NCBI RefSeq assembly: GCF_030770395.1
Contig: NZ_CP132480.1
Span: 3,153,792-3,217,791 of the forward strand
DNA: 64,000 nucleotides
DNA from: Telluria beijingensis
GTDB lineage: Bacteria; Pseudomonadota; Gammaproteobacteria; Burkholderiales; Burkholderiaceae_D
Reading direction: 5' to 3'
The position numbers were made by a program, and so were the translations under genes. Shown piece by piece: positions 1 through 8,636 of the stretch (the stretch's first letter is position 1; every line of letters begins with the position of its first letter). Under the pieces are notes generated by a model that searched no databases, had not been told where the DNA came from, and worked only from the letters and a program-made list of their open reading frames with translations.

Positions 1-597
1 ACGCCCAAGACCCAGTCCGGCCTGCTCGAGGCGATGGAAGAGCGCCAGGTCTCGGCCGACGGCGTCACGCGCCCCCTGCCCGAGCCGTTCTTCGTGATCG
101 CCACCCAGAACCCGGCCAACCAGGTCGGCGTGTTCCCGCTGCCCGAATCGCAGCTCGATCGCTTCCTGATGTGCCTGAGCCTTGGCTATCCGGACGCCGC
201 CGCCGAGCGCGCGCTGTTGATGGGCGAAGACCGGCGCAGCATGCTCAAGGCCTTGCCGCCGGCGATGCAGCCCGAGGAACTGGCGGCCGCCCAGCGCCAG
301 CTGCGCGCGATCCACGCATCCGGCAAGCTGGTCGACTATGTCCAGGCGCTGGCCCAGGCGTCGCGCCAGAACGGCCTGTTCGCCGAAGGGCTGTCGCCGC
401 GCGCCGCGCTGGCGCTGCTGCAGGCCGGCCGTGCCTGGGCCGCGCTCGAGGGGCGCGACCACGTGATCCCCGAAGACATCCAGGCGGTGCTGGTGCCGGT
501 CTGCGCGCACCGCCTGCGGCCGCTGCGCGCCGCCCACGGCACCGCGCTGGCCAGCCGCGACCTGGTGCTGCAACTGCAGAAGGCGGTGCCGGTCTGA
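1..597 (+). CDS. MoxR-family AAA+ ATPase, C-terminal part
   Basis: The reading frame is open from base 1, so the 5' end lies outside the window; an internal ATG at 34 is not the start. The visible part begins TPKTQSGLLEAMEERQVSADG-like and contains the ATQNP strand and the LPESQLDRFLM segment typical of MoxR ATPases, followed by the C-terminal lid helices (GLSPRAALALLQAGR, VIPEDIQAVL). MoxR ATPases are thought to act as chaperones or metal-insertion factors for partner proteins. The next genes (DUF58, transglutaminase) overlap it, forming the common moxR-DUF58-TgpA operon. The partners and substrate cannot be read from sequence. Confidence 0.93.
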   Translation, partial: TPKTQSGLLEAMEERQVSADGVTRPLPEPFFVIATQNPANQVGVFPLPESQLDRFLMCLSLGYPDAAAERALLMGEDRRSMLKALPPAMQPEELAAAQRQLRAIHASGKLVDYVQALAQASRQNGLFAEGLSPRAALALLQAGRAWAALEGRDHVIPEDIQAVLVPVCAHRLRPLRAAHGTALASRDLVLQLQKAVPV

Positions 598-1595
598 TGG
601 CGCAAGCTGCGGGAGGCTTGCGCGGACGGCTGCGGCGCGCCACCGGCGCCTGGCTGCCGCGCGCCGGCACCCAGGACGCCGGCGAAGTGGTGCTCGGGCA
701 GCGCCGCGTGTTCATCCTGCCCACCCGGGCCGGCCTGGGCTTCGCCCTGCTGCTGGCGGTGCTGCTGGTCGGTTCGATCAACTACACGCTGGGCCTGGGC
801 TTCGGCCTGACCTTCCTCGCGCTGTCGTGCGCGCTGGTCGACATGGTCGCCACCTACCGCAACCTGGCCCACCTGGCGCTGCAGCAGGGCCGGGGCGCGC
901 CGGTGTTCGCCGGCCAGGAAGCGCAGTTCGAGCTGCAGGTCTTCAACCGCACGCGCCTGGCGCGCTACGCCATCCGCGCCGATTTCGCCGACGTGCGCGA
1001 AGCGCGCCACGTGGCCGATATCGCCCCCGGCAGCCACGCGCTGCTGACGCTGGCGGTGCCGACCGAGCGGCGCGGCTGGCTGGCGCCGGCCCGGGTCAGG
1101 CTGTCGACCCGCTTTCCGCTCGGCCTGTTCAACGCCTGGAGCTACTGGCGCCCGGCCACGCGCGCGCTGGTCTATCCGCGCCCCGAGGATGGCGCCCCGG
1201 CGCTGCCGCTGAGAGGCGACGACGGCGGCAGCCTGCGCGCGCCCGGCCACGACGATTTCGCCGGCGTGCGCAACTACCAGGCCGGCGATTCGCCGCGCCG
1301 GCTTGCCTGGCGCCAGATCGCCCGCCTCGGCGGCGAGTCGGGCGCCCTGCTGTCGAAGCATTTCGAGGGCGGCGGTGGCGACGAGCTGGTGCTCGACTTC
1401 GACGCCCTGCCCGGCACGCTCGACCTCGAGCTGCGTCTGTCTCGCCTGACACGCTGGGTGCTGGACGCCGAGGGCCGCGCCCTGCCCTATGCCTTCCGCC
1501 TGGGCGCGGTGCGCTTCGACGCCGCCCTCGGCGCCGCCCACCAGGCGGCCTGCCTGCGCGCGCTGGCGCTGTACGGGATCGAGGACGCGGCATGA
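597..1595 (+). CDS. DUF58 domain membrane protein
   Basis: 332-residue protein. The start was chosen at the ATG overlapping the TGA of the MoxR gene by one base; the longer open frame upstream is a shadow of moxR. There are two closely spaced hydrophobic segments near residues 45-85, then a soluble domain ending in the DUF58 signature (GVRNYQAGDSPRRLAWRQIA, residues about 220-240), where the arginine/aspartate pattern resembles a degenerate von Willebrand A-type fold. It is translationally coupled to its neighbours. Role inferred from family and context: partner of the MoxR ATPase in envelope or protease maturation. The exact function is unknown. Confidence 0.88.
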   Translation: MAQAAGGLRGRLRRATGAWLPRAGTQDAGEVVLGQRRVFILPTRAGLGFALLLAVLLVGSINYTLGLGFGLTFLALSCALVDMVATYRNLAHLALQQGRGAPVFAGQEAQFELQVFNRTRLARYAIRADFADVREARHVADIAPGSHALLTLAVPTERRGWLAPARVRLSTRFPLGLFNAWSYWRPATRALVYPRPEDGAPALPLRGDDGGSLRAPGHDDFAGVRNYQAGDSPRRLAWRQIARLGGESGALLSKHFEGGGGDELVLDFDALPGTLDLELRLSRLTRWVLDAEGRALPYAFRLGAVRFDAALGAAHQAACLRALALYGIEDAA

Positions 1596-3580
1596 AGCGC
1601 CTGACCACGGCCCTGAGCCGCGACAAGGCCGACACCCTGCTGCTGCTGGGGACCGCGGTGCTGGTGCTGGCGCCGCATGCGCTGCACGTGCCGCTGTGGG
1701 TCGCGCTGCTGTGCGGCGCCACCCTGGCCTGGCGCGCCGCGATCACGCTGCGCGGCAAGCGCATGCCGCCGGCCCTGCTGTTGCTGCCGCTGGCGGTGGC
1801 GGCGATGGCCGGTGTCCAGTTCAGCTACGACACCCTGCTCGGCAAGGACGCCGGGGTGGCGATGCTGGTGCTGCTGGTCGCCTTCAAGATGCTCGAGATG
1901 CATGCGCGGCGCGACCTGTTCGTCGTGATCTTCCTGTGCTTCTTCCTGGTGCTGACCAACTTCTTCTATGCCCAGGGCATCGGCACCGCGCTCCTGACCA
2001 TCGCTTCGGTGCTGCTCCTGCTGGCGACCCAGCTATCGTTCCAGTTCACCGGCGCGGTGCCGCCGCTGCGCGTGCGGCTGGCGATGGCGGGCCGCATGCT
2101 GGCCTTCGCGGCGCCAATCGCGATCGTGCTGTTCGTGGTGTTCCCGCGCATCCACGGGCCGCTGTGGAGCATGCCGGGCGACGCCGGCGGCCGCTCGGGT
2201 CTGTCGGACCAGATGGCGCCGGGCCAGATGTCCAACCTGGCGCTGTCCGAGGAACCGGCGTTCCGGGCGCGCTTCTTCGGCCGTCCCCCGCTGCAGTCCC
2301 AGTTGTACTGGCGCGGCCCGGTGCTCGATTTCTTCGACGGCCTGACCTGGTCGCGCGGCGCCAGCCAGGCTTCCGGCCGCGACCTGCACCTGGCGGTCGG
2401 CGGCGACGCGCTGGAGTATGAAGTGACGCTCGAACCCTCGTCGGCGCGCTGGGTGTTCGCACTCGAGATGCCGGGCGAATTGCCGGCGGTGCCGGGCCAC
2501 CGGCTACGCATCTCGCCGCAGTTCGAGCTGATGGCCACTGATCCCTTGGGCAGCCGGGTGCGCTACCGCGCCAGCTCGCACCTGGACTTCGCCCTCCAGG
2601 CCGGCCCGGCCCTGGACGACGCCGGGCGCTGGCTGCTGCTGCCCTATGGCTTCAATCCGCGCGCGCTGGCCGCCGGCCGCGAACTGCGCCAGCTTGGCGA
2701 TCCGATGCAGCGGGTGGAAGCGGTACTGCGGCAGTTCCGCGAGCAGCCGTTCCAGTACACGCTGGCGCCGCCGCTGCTGGGACGGCACACGGTCGATGAA
2801 TTCATGTACGGCACCCGCTCCGGCTTTTGCGAACACTACTCGGGCGCCTTCGTGTTCCTGATGCGCGCGGCCGGCGTGCCGGCGCGCGTGGTGACCGGCT
2901 ACCAGGGCGGCGAGATCAACCCGCTCGACGGCTTCATGACGGTGCGCCAGTCCGATGCCCACGCCTGGGCCGAAGTCTGGATCGCGGGCCGCGGCTGGCA
3001 GCGGATCGACCCGACCGCCGCGGTGGCGCCCGAGCGCGTGCGGCGCGGCCTGGACGCCTCGGTGCCGCGCCCGGCCCCGTTCGGCATCGAGGCGCTGCGC
3101 GGCATGAACCCCTTCCAGGGCCAGGGCAAAGCCTGGATGGTCCAGTTGCGCAATGCCGTCAACGCCGTCAACAATGGCTGGAACCAGTGGGTGCTCAATT
3201 ACACGCCGGAGCGCCAGCGCGCGGTCGTGCGCGACCTGCAGCGCAAGCTGTCCGGCTGGCCGCTGGTCGTCCTGCCGGCGGCAGTCGTGCTGGCGCTGCT
3301 GGTGCTGCGGATGGTGCGCCGGCGGCGCGCGACCCATCCGGCCGATGCTCTATACTCGACCCTGTGCAAGCGTCTCGGCCAGCTGGGCCTGGCGCGTGCC
3401 CAGGACGAAGGACCGAGCGCCTTTGCTGCGCGGGTCGACGGCGCCGCCGACCTGGCGCCCCAATCGCGCGCAGCGGCCAGCGAATTCCTGCGACGCTACA
3501 GTGCCTGGCGCTATGCGCCCCCGGCCGCCGATCCCCGGCTTACCGCCACCTTGAAAAGCTTACTATCGCAAGTCAGATGA
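1592..3580 (+). CDS. TgpA-like transglutaminase/protease with DUF3488 membrane region
   Basis: 662 residues. The start ATG overlaps the TGA of the DUF58 gene (ATGA). The N-terminal ~200 residues hold several transmembrane helices (DUF3488/TgpA_N). A periplasmic transglutaminase core follows, with the catalytic triad visible as Cys413 (SGFCEHY), His457 (DAHAWAEVW) and Asp473 (RIDPTA). One more hydrophobic helix lies near residues 560-580, and a C-terminal DUF4129-like tail follows. The homologue TgpA of Pseudomonas aeruginosa is essential there; the substrate is not established. It is the third gene of the moxR-DUF58-tgpA operon, and mltB overlaps its stop. Confidence 0.9.
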   Translation: MKRLTTALSRDKADTLLLLGTAVLVLAPHALHVPLWVALLCGATLAWRAAITLRGKRMPPALLLLPLAVAAMAGVQFSYDTLLGKDAGVAMLVLLVAFKMLEMHARRDLFVVIFLCFFLVLTNFFYAQGIGTALLTIASVLLLLATQLSFQFTGAVPPLRVRLAMAGRMLAFAAPIAIVLFVVFPRIHGPLWSMPGDAGGRSGLSDQMAPGQMSNLALSEEPAFRARFFGRPPLQSQLYWRGPVLDFFDGLTWSRGASQASGRDLHLAVGGDALEYEVTLEPSSARWVFALEMPGELPAVPGHRLRISPQFELMATDPLGSRVRYRASSHLDFALQAGPALDDAGRWLLLPYGFNPRALAAGRELRQLGDPMQRVEAVLRQFREQPFQYTLAPPLLGRHTVDEFMYGTRSGFCEHYSGAFVFLMRAAGVPARVVTGYQGGEINPLDGFMTVRQSDAHAWAEVWIAGRGWQRIDPTAAVAPERVRRGLDASVPRPAPFGIEALRGMNPFQGQGKAWMVQLRNAVNAVNNGWNQWVLNYTPERQRAVVRDLQRKLSGWPLVVLPAAVVLALLVLRMVRRRRATHPADALYSTLCKRLGQLGLARAQDEGPSAFAARVDGAADLAPQSRAAASEFLRRYSAWRYAPPAADPRLTATLKSLLSQVR

Positions 3581-4662
3581 AATCCATTGTTTCCCTGTTT
3601 TCCGCAGTCGCCCTCTTCGCGGCCGCGCCTGGCGATGCCGGCGCCGCCGGCCAATCCACCGCGTCCCAGGCCGCGACCGCCGCCGCGGCCGAGCTGGACC
3701 CCGAACACGTCAACTTCCTCGAATGGCTGCCGGTGCGCGAGTTCATCGAAGAGATGGTCGCCACCCACGGCTTCGAGCGCGAAGCGCTGCAGACGATATT
3801 CAAGGAAGTCCGCTTCATCGATCGCGCCGTGCAGCTGGTCAAGCCGGCACCGCCGGGCAAGCCGAAGAACTGGCAAGCCTATAGCGCGCGCTTCATCGAG
3901 CCGATCCGCATCCGCGCCGGCGTGCGCTTCTGGAACGAGAACGCCGAGGCGCTGGCGCGCGCCGAGGCCGCCTATGGCGTGCCGGCCGAGATCATCGTCG
4001 GCATCATCGGCATCGAGACCATCTATGGCCGCGACACCGGCAAGTTCCGCGTGCTGGACAGCCTGACCACGCTCGCCTTCGCCTATCCTGAAACGCCGAA
4101 CCAGGCCGCGCGCAAGGCCTTCTTCCGCGACGAGCTGGCCAACACCCTGGTGCTGGCGCGCGAGCGCGGCTACGATCCGTTCTCGCTGCTCGGCTCGTTT
4201 GCCGGCGCGGTCGGGATGCCGCAATTCATGCCGAGCAATATCCTCAGATACGGGGTCGACTTCGATAGCGATGGCCGGGTCGACTTGCGCGGCTCGGCGA
4301 CCGACGCCATCGGCAGCGTAGCCAATTTCCTGGTCCAGCATGGCTGGAATGCCGAGCACCGCGGCCCGACCGTGTACCCGGCCGACGTCTCGCCGGCGCG
4401 CGCCTGGGAGCCCCTGATCGCGCGTGGCCTCGAAGCGACACTACGCCCGGACGAGCTGCGCGCGGCGGGCGTTGCCACTGCGGCGGCCCTGCCGGGCGAC
4501 CGCCTGTATGGCTTGATTGACCTGCAGAATGGCGCGGATGCAACAGAATATTGGGTGGCTAACGATAATTTTTATGCCATCACAAAATACAATCGCAGTT
4601 ACTTCTACGCCATGTCGGTGGTCGATCTGGGCCGCGCGGTGCGGGCGGCACGACCCGGTTGA
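3577..4662 (+). CDS. mltB: lytic murein transglycosylase B
   Basis: 361 residues, starting at an ATG that overlaps the TGA of the transglutaminase gene (ATGA). It has an N-terminal signal peptide (MKSIVSLFSAVALFAAAPG); no clear lipobox cysteine is present, so it may be soluble in the periplasm. The SLT_2/MltB domain covers most of the protein: catalytic Glu147 lies in GIIGIETIYGRDTG, followed by GAVGMPQFMPSN, which is characteristic of MltB. The protein cleaves the glycan strand of peptidoglycan to form 1,6-anhydro-muramic ends. Co-transcription with the TgpA-like gene suggests a shared cell-wall role. Confidence 0.93.
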   Translation: MKSIVSLFSAVALFAAAPGDAGAAGQSTASQAATAAAAELDPEHVNFLEWLPVREFIEEMVATHGFEREALQTIFKEVRFIDRAVQLVKPAPPGKPKNWQAYSARFIEPIRIRAGVRFWNENAEALARAEAAYGVPAEIIVGIIGIETIYGRDTGKFRVLDSLTTLAFAYPETPNQAARKAFFRDELANTLVLARERGYDPFSLLGSFAGAVGMPQFMPSNILRYGVDFDSDGRVDLRGSATDAIGSVANFLVQHGWNAEHRGPTVYPADVSPARAWEPLIARGLEATLRPDELRAAGVATAAALPGDRLYGLIDLQNGADATEYWVANDNFYAITKYNRSYFYAMSVVDLGRAVRAARPG

Positions 4663-5115
4663 CTGTTTCCAGCGGGGAAACTTTGTAATCCTTTGTAACA
4701 GGTTTCCCCTCTTCCCTTCCTATTGTTCGTAGGCATCCTCCTACATACCCCCCAGGGGTATCCATGACAGGGCCAGTTGCTTTCGTGGCAAATCTGGCAT
4801 CGCTGTTAACATACCCCCCATTTTCTTTCCATTTCGTCAGCAAAAAACGTACTGTGCTGCATCATTTGCTGGATGCCCGTACACTGTTGCTTAAATAAAA
4901 AACAATATATTTTGCCAGTGAGTTTGTGAGAGAATTGCATTGCGGCTATTGTTGCAATCAGACAACGAAGCCGAGGGAAGAGAAATGATTCCGACTTGCT
5001 CATGAGTATCGGAATAAAAATAGTTGTACAATTGAATAGAAAATTACGAAATTAAATTTGCGGAATCGAGCGCCTCCAGCGACTCCGTTTCACCCCCCTG
5101 ATAGGAATATGAATC
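4663..5115. other. intergenic region, AT-rich, with short direct repeat
   Basis: About 450 bases without a convincing gene between mltB and the HTH gene. The region is much richer in A/T than its surroundings, especially 4880-5060. The 12-mer ACATACCCCCCA occurs twice, at 4743-4754 and 4809-4820, in the same orientation. No clear terminator for mltB was found. A weak promoter-like arrangement upstream of 5116 cannot be assigned with confidence. Confidence 0.6.
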
Positions 5116-5451
5116 ATGACTAACCAAGTCGGCATTGATATGAACAGCGATTCGGAAGGCGATGAGCTGCTTCAGTACAACCCGAACCGCCTGCTCGACA
5201 CCCTGATCGAGAACCTGCGCCTGAAGAACGACGCAGCACTGTCGCGCGCACTCGAAGTCGCGCCGCCGGTGATTTCGAAGATCCGCCACCATCGCCTGCC
5301 GGTCGGCGCTTCGCTGCTGATCCGCATGCACGAAGTCAGCGACCTGTCGATCCGCGACCTGCGCTACCTGATGGGCGACCGCCGTGCGAAGTTCCGCATC
5401 AGCGACAAGCAGTTCAAGCCGAAGGAAGGTGCGGTTCCTGCAAAGGACTGA
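5116..5451 (+). CDS. small helix-turn-helix protein
   Basis: 111 residues, ATG at 5116 with AGGA upstream. Residues about 25-85 look like a Cro/CI-type helix-turn-helix (ALSRALEVAPPVISKIRHHR, then SLLIRMHEVSDLSIRDL). The C-terminus is a short basic tail. It stands alone between AT-rich DNA and a long 3' region with strong palindromes. Its codon use is that of the host, which argues for a resident conserved regulator rather than a recent phage gene. DNA binding is inferred from the fold; target genes are unknown. Confidence 0.8.
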   Translation: MTNQVGIDMNSDSEGDELLQYNPNRLLDTLIENLRLKNDAALSRALEVAPPVISKIRHHRLPVGASLLIRMHEVSDLSIRDLRYLMGDRRAKFRISDKQFKPKEGAVPAKD

Positions 5452-5546
5452 GGCGCCGCGGGCGTGGCGGTGATGGTACTGCGCGCCCTGGCCCTCCCCT
5501 TGTGCACAGGATTGGCGGCGCCCTGCGCGCCGCCACGTGAGTAGTG

Positions 5547-5568
5547 CGTACGCCCGCGCGGGCGTACG
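5547..5568. repeat. perfect 22-bp palindrome
   Basis: The centre reads GTACGCCCGC/GCGGGCGTAC and extends by one pair on each side. It lies in the 3' region of the HTH gene, after a second hairpin (GGCGGCGC...GCGCGCC, 5514-5533) and before the rho-independent terminator. It could be a protein-binding site or an RNA hairpin; no T-tract follows, so it is not itself a terminator. Confidence 0.7.
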
Positions 5569-5650
5569 AGCCGCCGCATTGGCGGACGACCGACCGGGCC
5601 GGCGATGAGCCGCTTGTAAGGTCTACGCAGTCCCAGCGACTGATACGACA

Positions 5651-5683
5651 AAGGCCGCCTGTCATCCAGGCGGCCTTTTTATT
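5651..5683 (+). terminator. rho-independent terminator
   Basis: Eleven-pair stem AAGGCCGCCTG/CAGGCGGCCTT with a short loop, then TTTATT on the + strand. It ends transcripts coming from the HTH gene about 200 nt upstream, and may also serve weakly for cysM on the other strand, whose stop lies 19 nt away. Confidence 0.8.
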
Positions 5684-5695
5684 GGGCGCTGTCTT

Positions 5696-6598
5696 TTAAG
5701 CCGGGAACACGCCGGTCGACAGGTAGCGGTCGCCGCGATCGCACACCACGAACACGATGGTCGCGTTCTCGACCGTCTGGGCGATGCGCAATGCCACTTC
5801 GCAGGCGCCGGCGGCCGAGATGCCGCAGAAGATGCCTTCTTCGGCCGCCAACCGGCGCGCCATCTGCTCGGCGGACGCTTGGCTGACGTTCTCGACCTGG
5901 TCGACGCGCGCCGATTCGAAGATCTTCGGCAGATAGGCTTCGGGCCATTTGCGGATGCCCGGGATCGACGAGCCTTCTTCGGGCTGGGCGCCGACGATGC
6001 GGATCGCCTCGTTCTGTTCCTTCAGGTAGCGCGAGACGCCCATGATGGTGCCGGTGGTGCCCATGGCGCTGACGAAGTGGGTAACACGTCCTTCCGTATC
6101 CCTCCAAATCTCGGGACCGGTAGTCTCGTAGTGCGCGCGCGGATTATCGAAATTGGCGAACTGGTCGAGGATGATGCCCTGGCCATCTTTCTGCATCTGC
6201 TCGGCCATGTCGCGCGCATATTCCATGCCGCCCGATTTCGGCGTCAGGATGATTTGCGCGCCGTAGGCGGCCATGCTCTGGCGGCGCTCGACCGAGAGAT
6301 TGTCTGGCATGAGCAGGATCATCTTGTAGCCGAGGATCGCCGCCGCCATCGCCAGCGCGATGCCCGTATTACCGCTGGTCGCTTCGATCAGGGTGTCGCC
6401 CGGCTTGATCTGGCCGCGCAATTCGGCGCCGCGCAGCATCGACATCGCTGCCCGGTCCTTCACCGAGCCGGCCGGGTTATTGCCTTCCAGCTTGCCCAGG
6501 ATGATGTTGTTGCGGGCCGCGATGTCAGCGCCCGGCAGGCGCTGCAGCTGCACGAGCGGCGTATTGCCGATCGTGGCTTCGATGGTCTTGTAAGCCAT
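5696..6598 (-). CDS. cysM: cysteine synthase B (O-acetylserine sulfhydrylase)
   Basis: 300 residues. The start is set at MAYKTIEATIGN, the usual N-terminus of the family, rather than nine codons upstream; GAGAAAG lies before it. This PLP enzyme makes cysteine from O-acetylserine and sulfide or thiosulfate. The PLP lysine is Lys47 (NNPAGSVKDRAA); the substrate loop TSGNTG and the phosphate-binding GTTGT motif are present. The residues fit CysM rather than CysK (short protein, REGDR-like segment replaced by CDRGDRYLS near the C-terminus). Monocistronic, convergent with the HTH gene. Confidence 0.93.
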   Translation of the reverse strand: MAYKTIEATIGNTPLVQLQRLPGADIAARNNIILGKLEGNNPAGSVKDRAAMSMLRGAELRGQIKPGDTLIEATSGNTGIALAMAAAILGYKMILLMPDNLSVERRQSMAAYGAQIILTPKSGGMEYARDMAEQMQKDGQGIILDQFANFDNPRAHYETTGPEIWRDTEGRVTHFVSAMGTTGTIMGVSRYLKEQNEAIRIVGAQPEEGSSIPGIRKWPEAYLPKIFESARVDQVENVSQASAEQMARRLAAEEGIFCGISAAGACEVALRIAQTVENATIVFVVCDRGDRYLSTGVFPA

Positions 6599-6716
6599 TG
6601 CTTTCTCTATTCCTTGCGATACCAAAGCGCCATTTTAATCCGAGAAGCAAGTCGGCGTTTGGTCAGGCCCTGACGGACATCTTCCGCCAGGGACGAGAAG
6701 CCTGGCTTATGCTGCG

Positions 6717-8090
6717 TCAGCGCAGGGGCAAGGGATAGGTGGCCGGGCTGACGTTGCCGTCCTTGTCGACAGCCTGCACGCCGAAGAACACATTGTCTTT
6801 CGACAGGTCGACCGTGGCTTCAGTGACATTACCGACCCACTTCGAACCTTCCCAGTTGGCTGACGTGGTGTCGCGCCACACGAGGCGGTAACCGGCCAGG
6901 TCGGGTTCGGCGTTTGCCTTCCACACCAGGGTCGAATCGTTGGTGAGACCCGATGTGCGCAATTTGACGTCTTGCGGCGCGCCAGGCGCCAGCGCCAGCG
7001 ACGCCATCGCGGCGCCATTGACCTTGGTGACGTTGGCAACATAGCGGAAGTCGACGTGATCGATCGTGTCGCCATACACCTTGCCGCCTTCGGTGCGCAG
7101 GTCCTGGTGCTGGTGGTCGAAGTTCTCGGCCGGCTCGGTGAAGCGCAGCGCGGCATAGCCCTGCTCCAGGAACGGCATGTGGTCGCCGCCGCGCAGGTAG
7201 CGGTCGTGGCGCTGGATGACGTTGACCTTGAAGCCCTTCACGTAGCGCTCGCCCTGCTCCTTGGTATGGCGCGCGAGCTGGCGCGAGAGCGAATCGTTCT
7301 CGCCGCCGGTAGCCACCAGCTGGCGCACGGCCTCGCTCATTTCCTTGGTCGCCGGGATGCTTTGCGCGAACAGGCGCACCGATTTGTCGTCGACCTTGCC
7401 ATCGTCGCCGCGCGAGCTGCCGATGATGTCGTTGGTGAACATGCCGGCCACGTTCCAGCCCTTCTCGCGGGCCTGGGTCGCCCAGTGGCGGGCGCCGATC
7501 AGGCCCTGCTCTTCGGCCGCCACGGCCATGAACACCAGCGTGGCGTCGAATTTGTACTTGGCCATCACGCAGGCCAGTTCCATGATGGCGGCGGTGCCCG
7601 AGGCATCGTCATTGGCGCCCGGCGCATCCGAGGTGGCGTCCATCACGTCCGAGGCGCGCGAATCGTAGTGGCCGCTGACCACGTACATGCGGTCCTTCGA
7701 AGCCGCCTGCGTGCCCGGCAGCGTGGCGACCACGTTGACGATCTCGGTCGGCTTCGAGATGCGCGCCGAGACCGGGGCCACGTGGCTTTCGAAGGCGACC
7801 TGCAGCGGCGTGCCGGCGCCGCAGCGCTCAAGCTCGGCCTTGATCCAGCGCCGGGCGGCGCCAATGCCGCGCGTCTCGGACTCGGTTTCCGACATCGTGT
7901 GGCGGGTGCCGAAGCTGACCAGTTTCTGGATATGGCCTTCGATGCGCTTCTGCGAAATCTCGCCAAGGATCTTGTTGATCTGGGCTTGCTGGGCGGTGAT
8001 ATTGGGTTGTGCGGGAGTAGCTGCGGAAGCGCCGGCCGAGGCTGCCAGCAGGGCCGCCAGCAAGGCGGTGGAAACACGGGCGTGAGGCAT
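6717..8090 (-). CDS. secreted M28-family zinc aminopeptidase
   Basis: 457 residues, starting at MPHARVSTALLAALL with AAAGGTAAT upstream; a longer frame to 8150 lacks a ribosome site. A signal peptide covers residues 1-23. The M28 peptidase domain (about 110-375) shows the co-catalytic zinc ligands: His141 (SGHYDSR), Asp161 (GANDDASG), Glu193/194 (AAEEQGL), a later Asp (TNDIIG) and His (GGDHMPF). The last ~90 residues resemble a fibronectin type III-like domain (LVWKANAEPDLAGYRLVWRD). The likely role is extracellular or periplasmic peptide degradation; substrate unknown. It stands alone between cysM and a ComEA-like gene. Confidence 0.9.
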   Translation of the reverse strand: MPHARVSTALLAALLAASAGASAATPAQPNITAQQAQINKILGEISQKRIEGHIQKLVSFGTRHTMSETESETRGIGAARRWIKAELERCGAGTPLQVAFESHVAPVSARISKPTEIVNVVATLPGTQAASKDRMYVVSGHYDSRASDVMDATSDAPGANDDASGTAAIMELACVMAKYKFDATLVFMAVAAEEQGLIGARHWATQAREKGWNVAGMFTNDIIGSSRGDDGKVDDKSVRLFAQSIPATKEMSEAVRQLVATGGENDSLSRQLARHTKEQGERYVKGFKVNVIQRHDRYLRGGDHMPFLEQGYAALRFTEPAENFDHQHQDLRTEGGKVYGDTIDHVDFRYVANVTKVNGAAMASLALAPGAPQDVKLRTSGLTNDSTLVWKANAEPDLAGYRLVWRDTTSANWEGSKWVGNVTEATVDLSKDNVFFGVQAVDKDGNVSPATYPLPLR

Positions 8091-8179
8091 GATTACCTTT
8101 CTGGTATTGGATGTGCAAGCTGTAACAGATGAGCTTGCACATCTTGCCATGCGCCTCGGGGAATGTCAGTCAATACATG

Positions 8180-8530
8180 TCACATTGCGGCTTTGGCATC
8201 GGCCGTCTGGGCCGGCTTGGCGGCCTTGACGGCCTTGGCGGCCGGCGCCGCCGTAGCGCCCTCCTTGCCCTTTCCGTTGACCACCAGGCCGGCTTCGGAC
8301 AGCTTCGCGGCCTTCTTGTCACCCAAGCCTTTTATCCGCCCCTGCAGGTCGGTCCAGTCCTTGAACTCGCCCTTGGCGCGTTCGTCCAGGATGTTCTTGG
8401 ACATGCTCGGTCCCACGCCCTTCACGCCGTCGAGCGCGGCAGCATCGGCCTTGTTGACATCGACCTGGGCAAAGGCGAAGCCGGCCGAGGCGACCAGCGC
8501 GGCGACCGCCAGTATCAGTTTCTTGATCAT
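8180..8530 (-). CDS. ComEA-like helix-hairpin-helix DNA-binding protein
   Basis: 116 residues from MIKKLILAVAALVAS, preceded by GGAGAAC. It has a signal peptide (1-22), then one helix-hairpin-helix unit (VDVNKADAAALDGVKGVGP ... GLGDKKAAKL), the pattern of ComEA, and finally an alanine/lysine-rich tail (about 85-116). ComEA proteins bind transforming DNA in the periplasm in competence systems. No other competence gene is nearby, so a role in DNA uptake is family-based inference only. Confidence 0.87.
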   Translation of the reverse strand: MIKKLILAVAALVASAGFAFAQVDVNKADAAALDGVKGVGPSMSKNILDERAKGEFKDWTDLQGRIKGLGDKKAAKLSEAGLVVNGKGKEGATAAPAAKAVKAAKPAQTADAKAAM

Positions 8531-8636
8531 TGATGTTCTCCGTAGGTGAATACACCCGACGGCGGCGCCGCCGGAGTTCACTTAGACGGATGACCCCGGC
8601 TTTTGTTGATGCTCGAGGACTGAGCGCGATCAAGGG

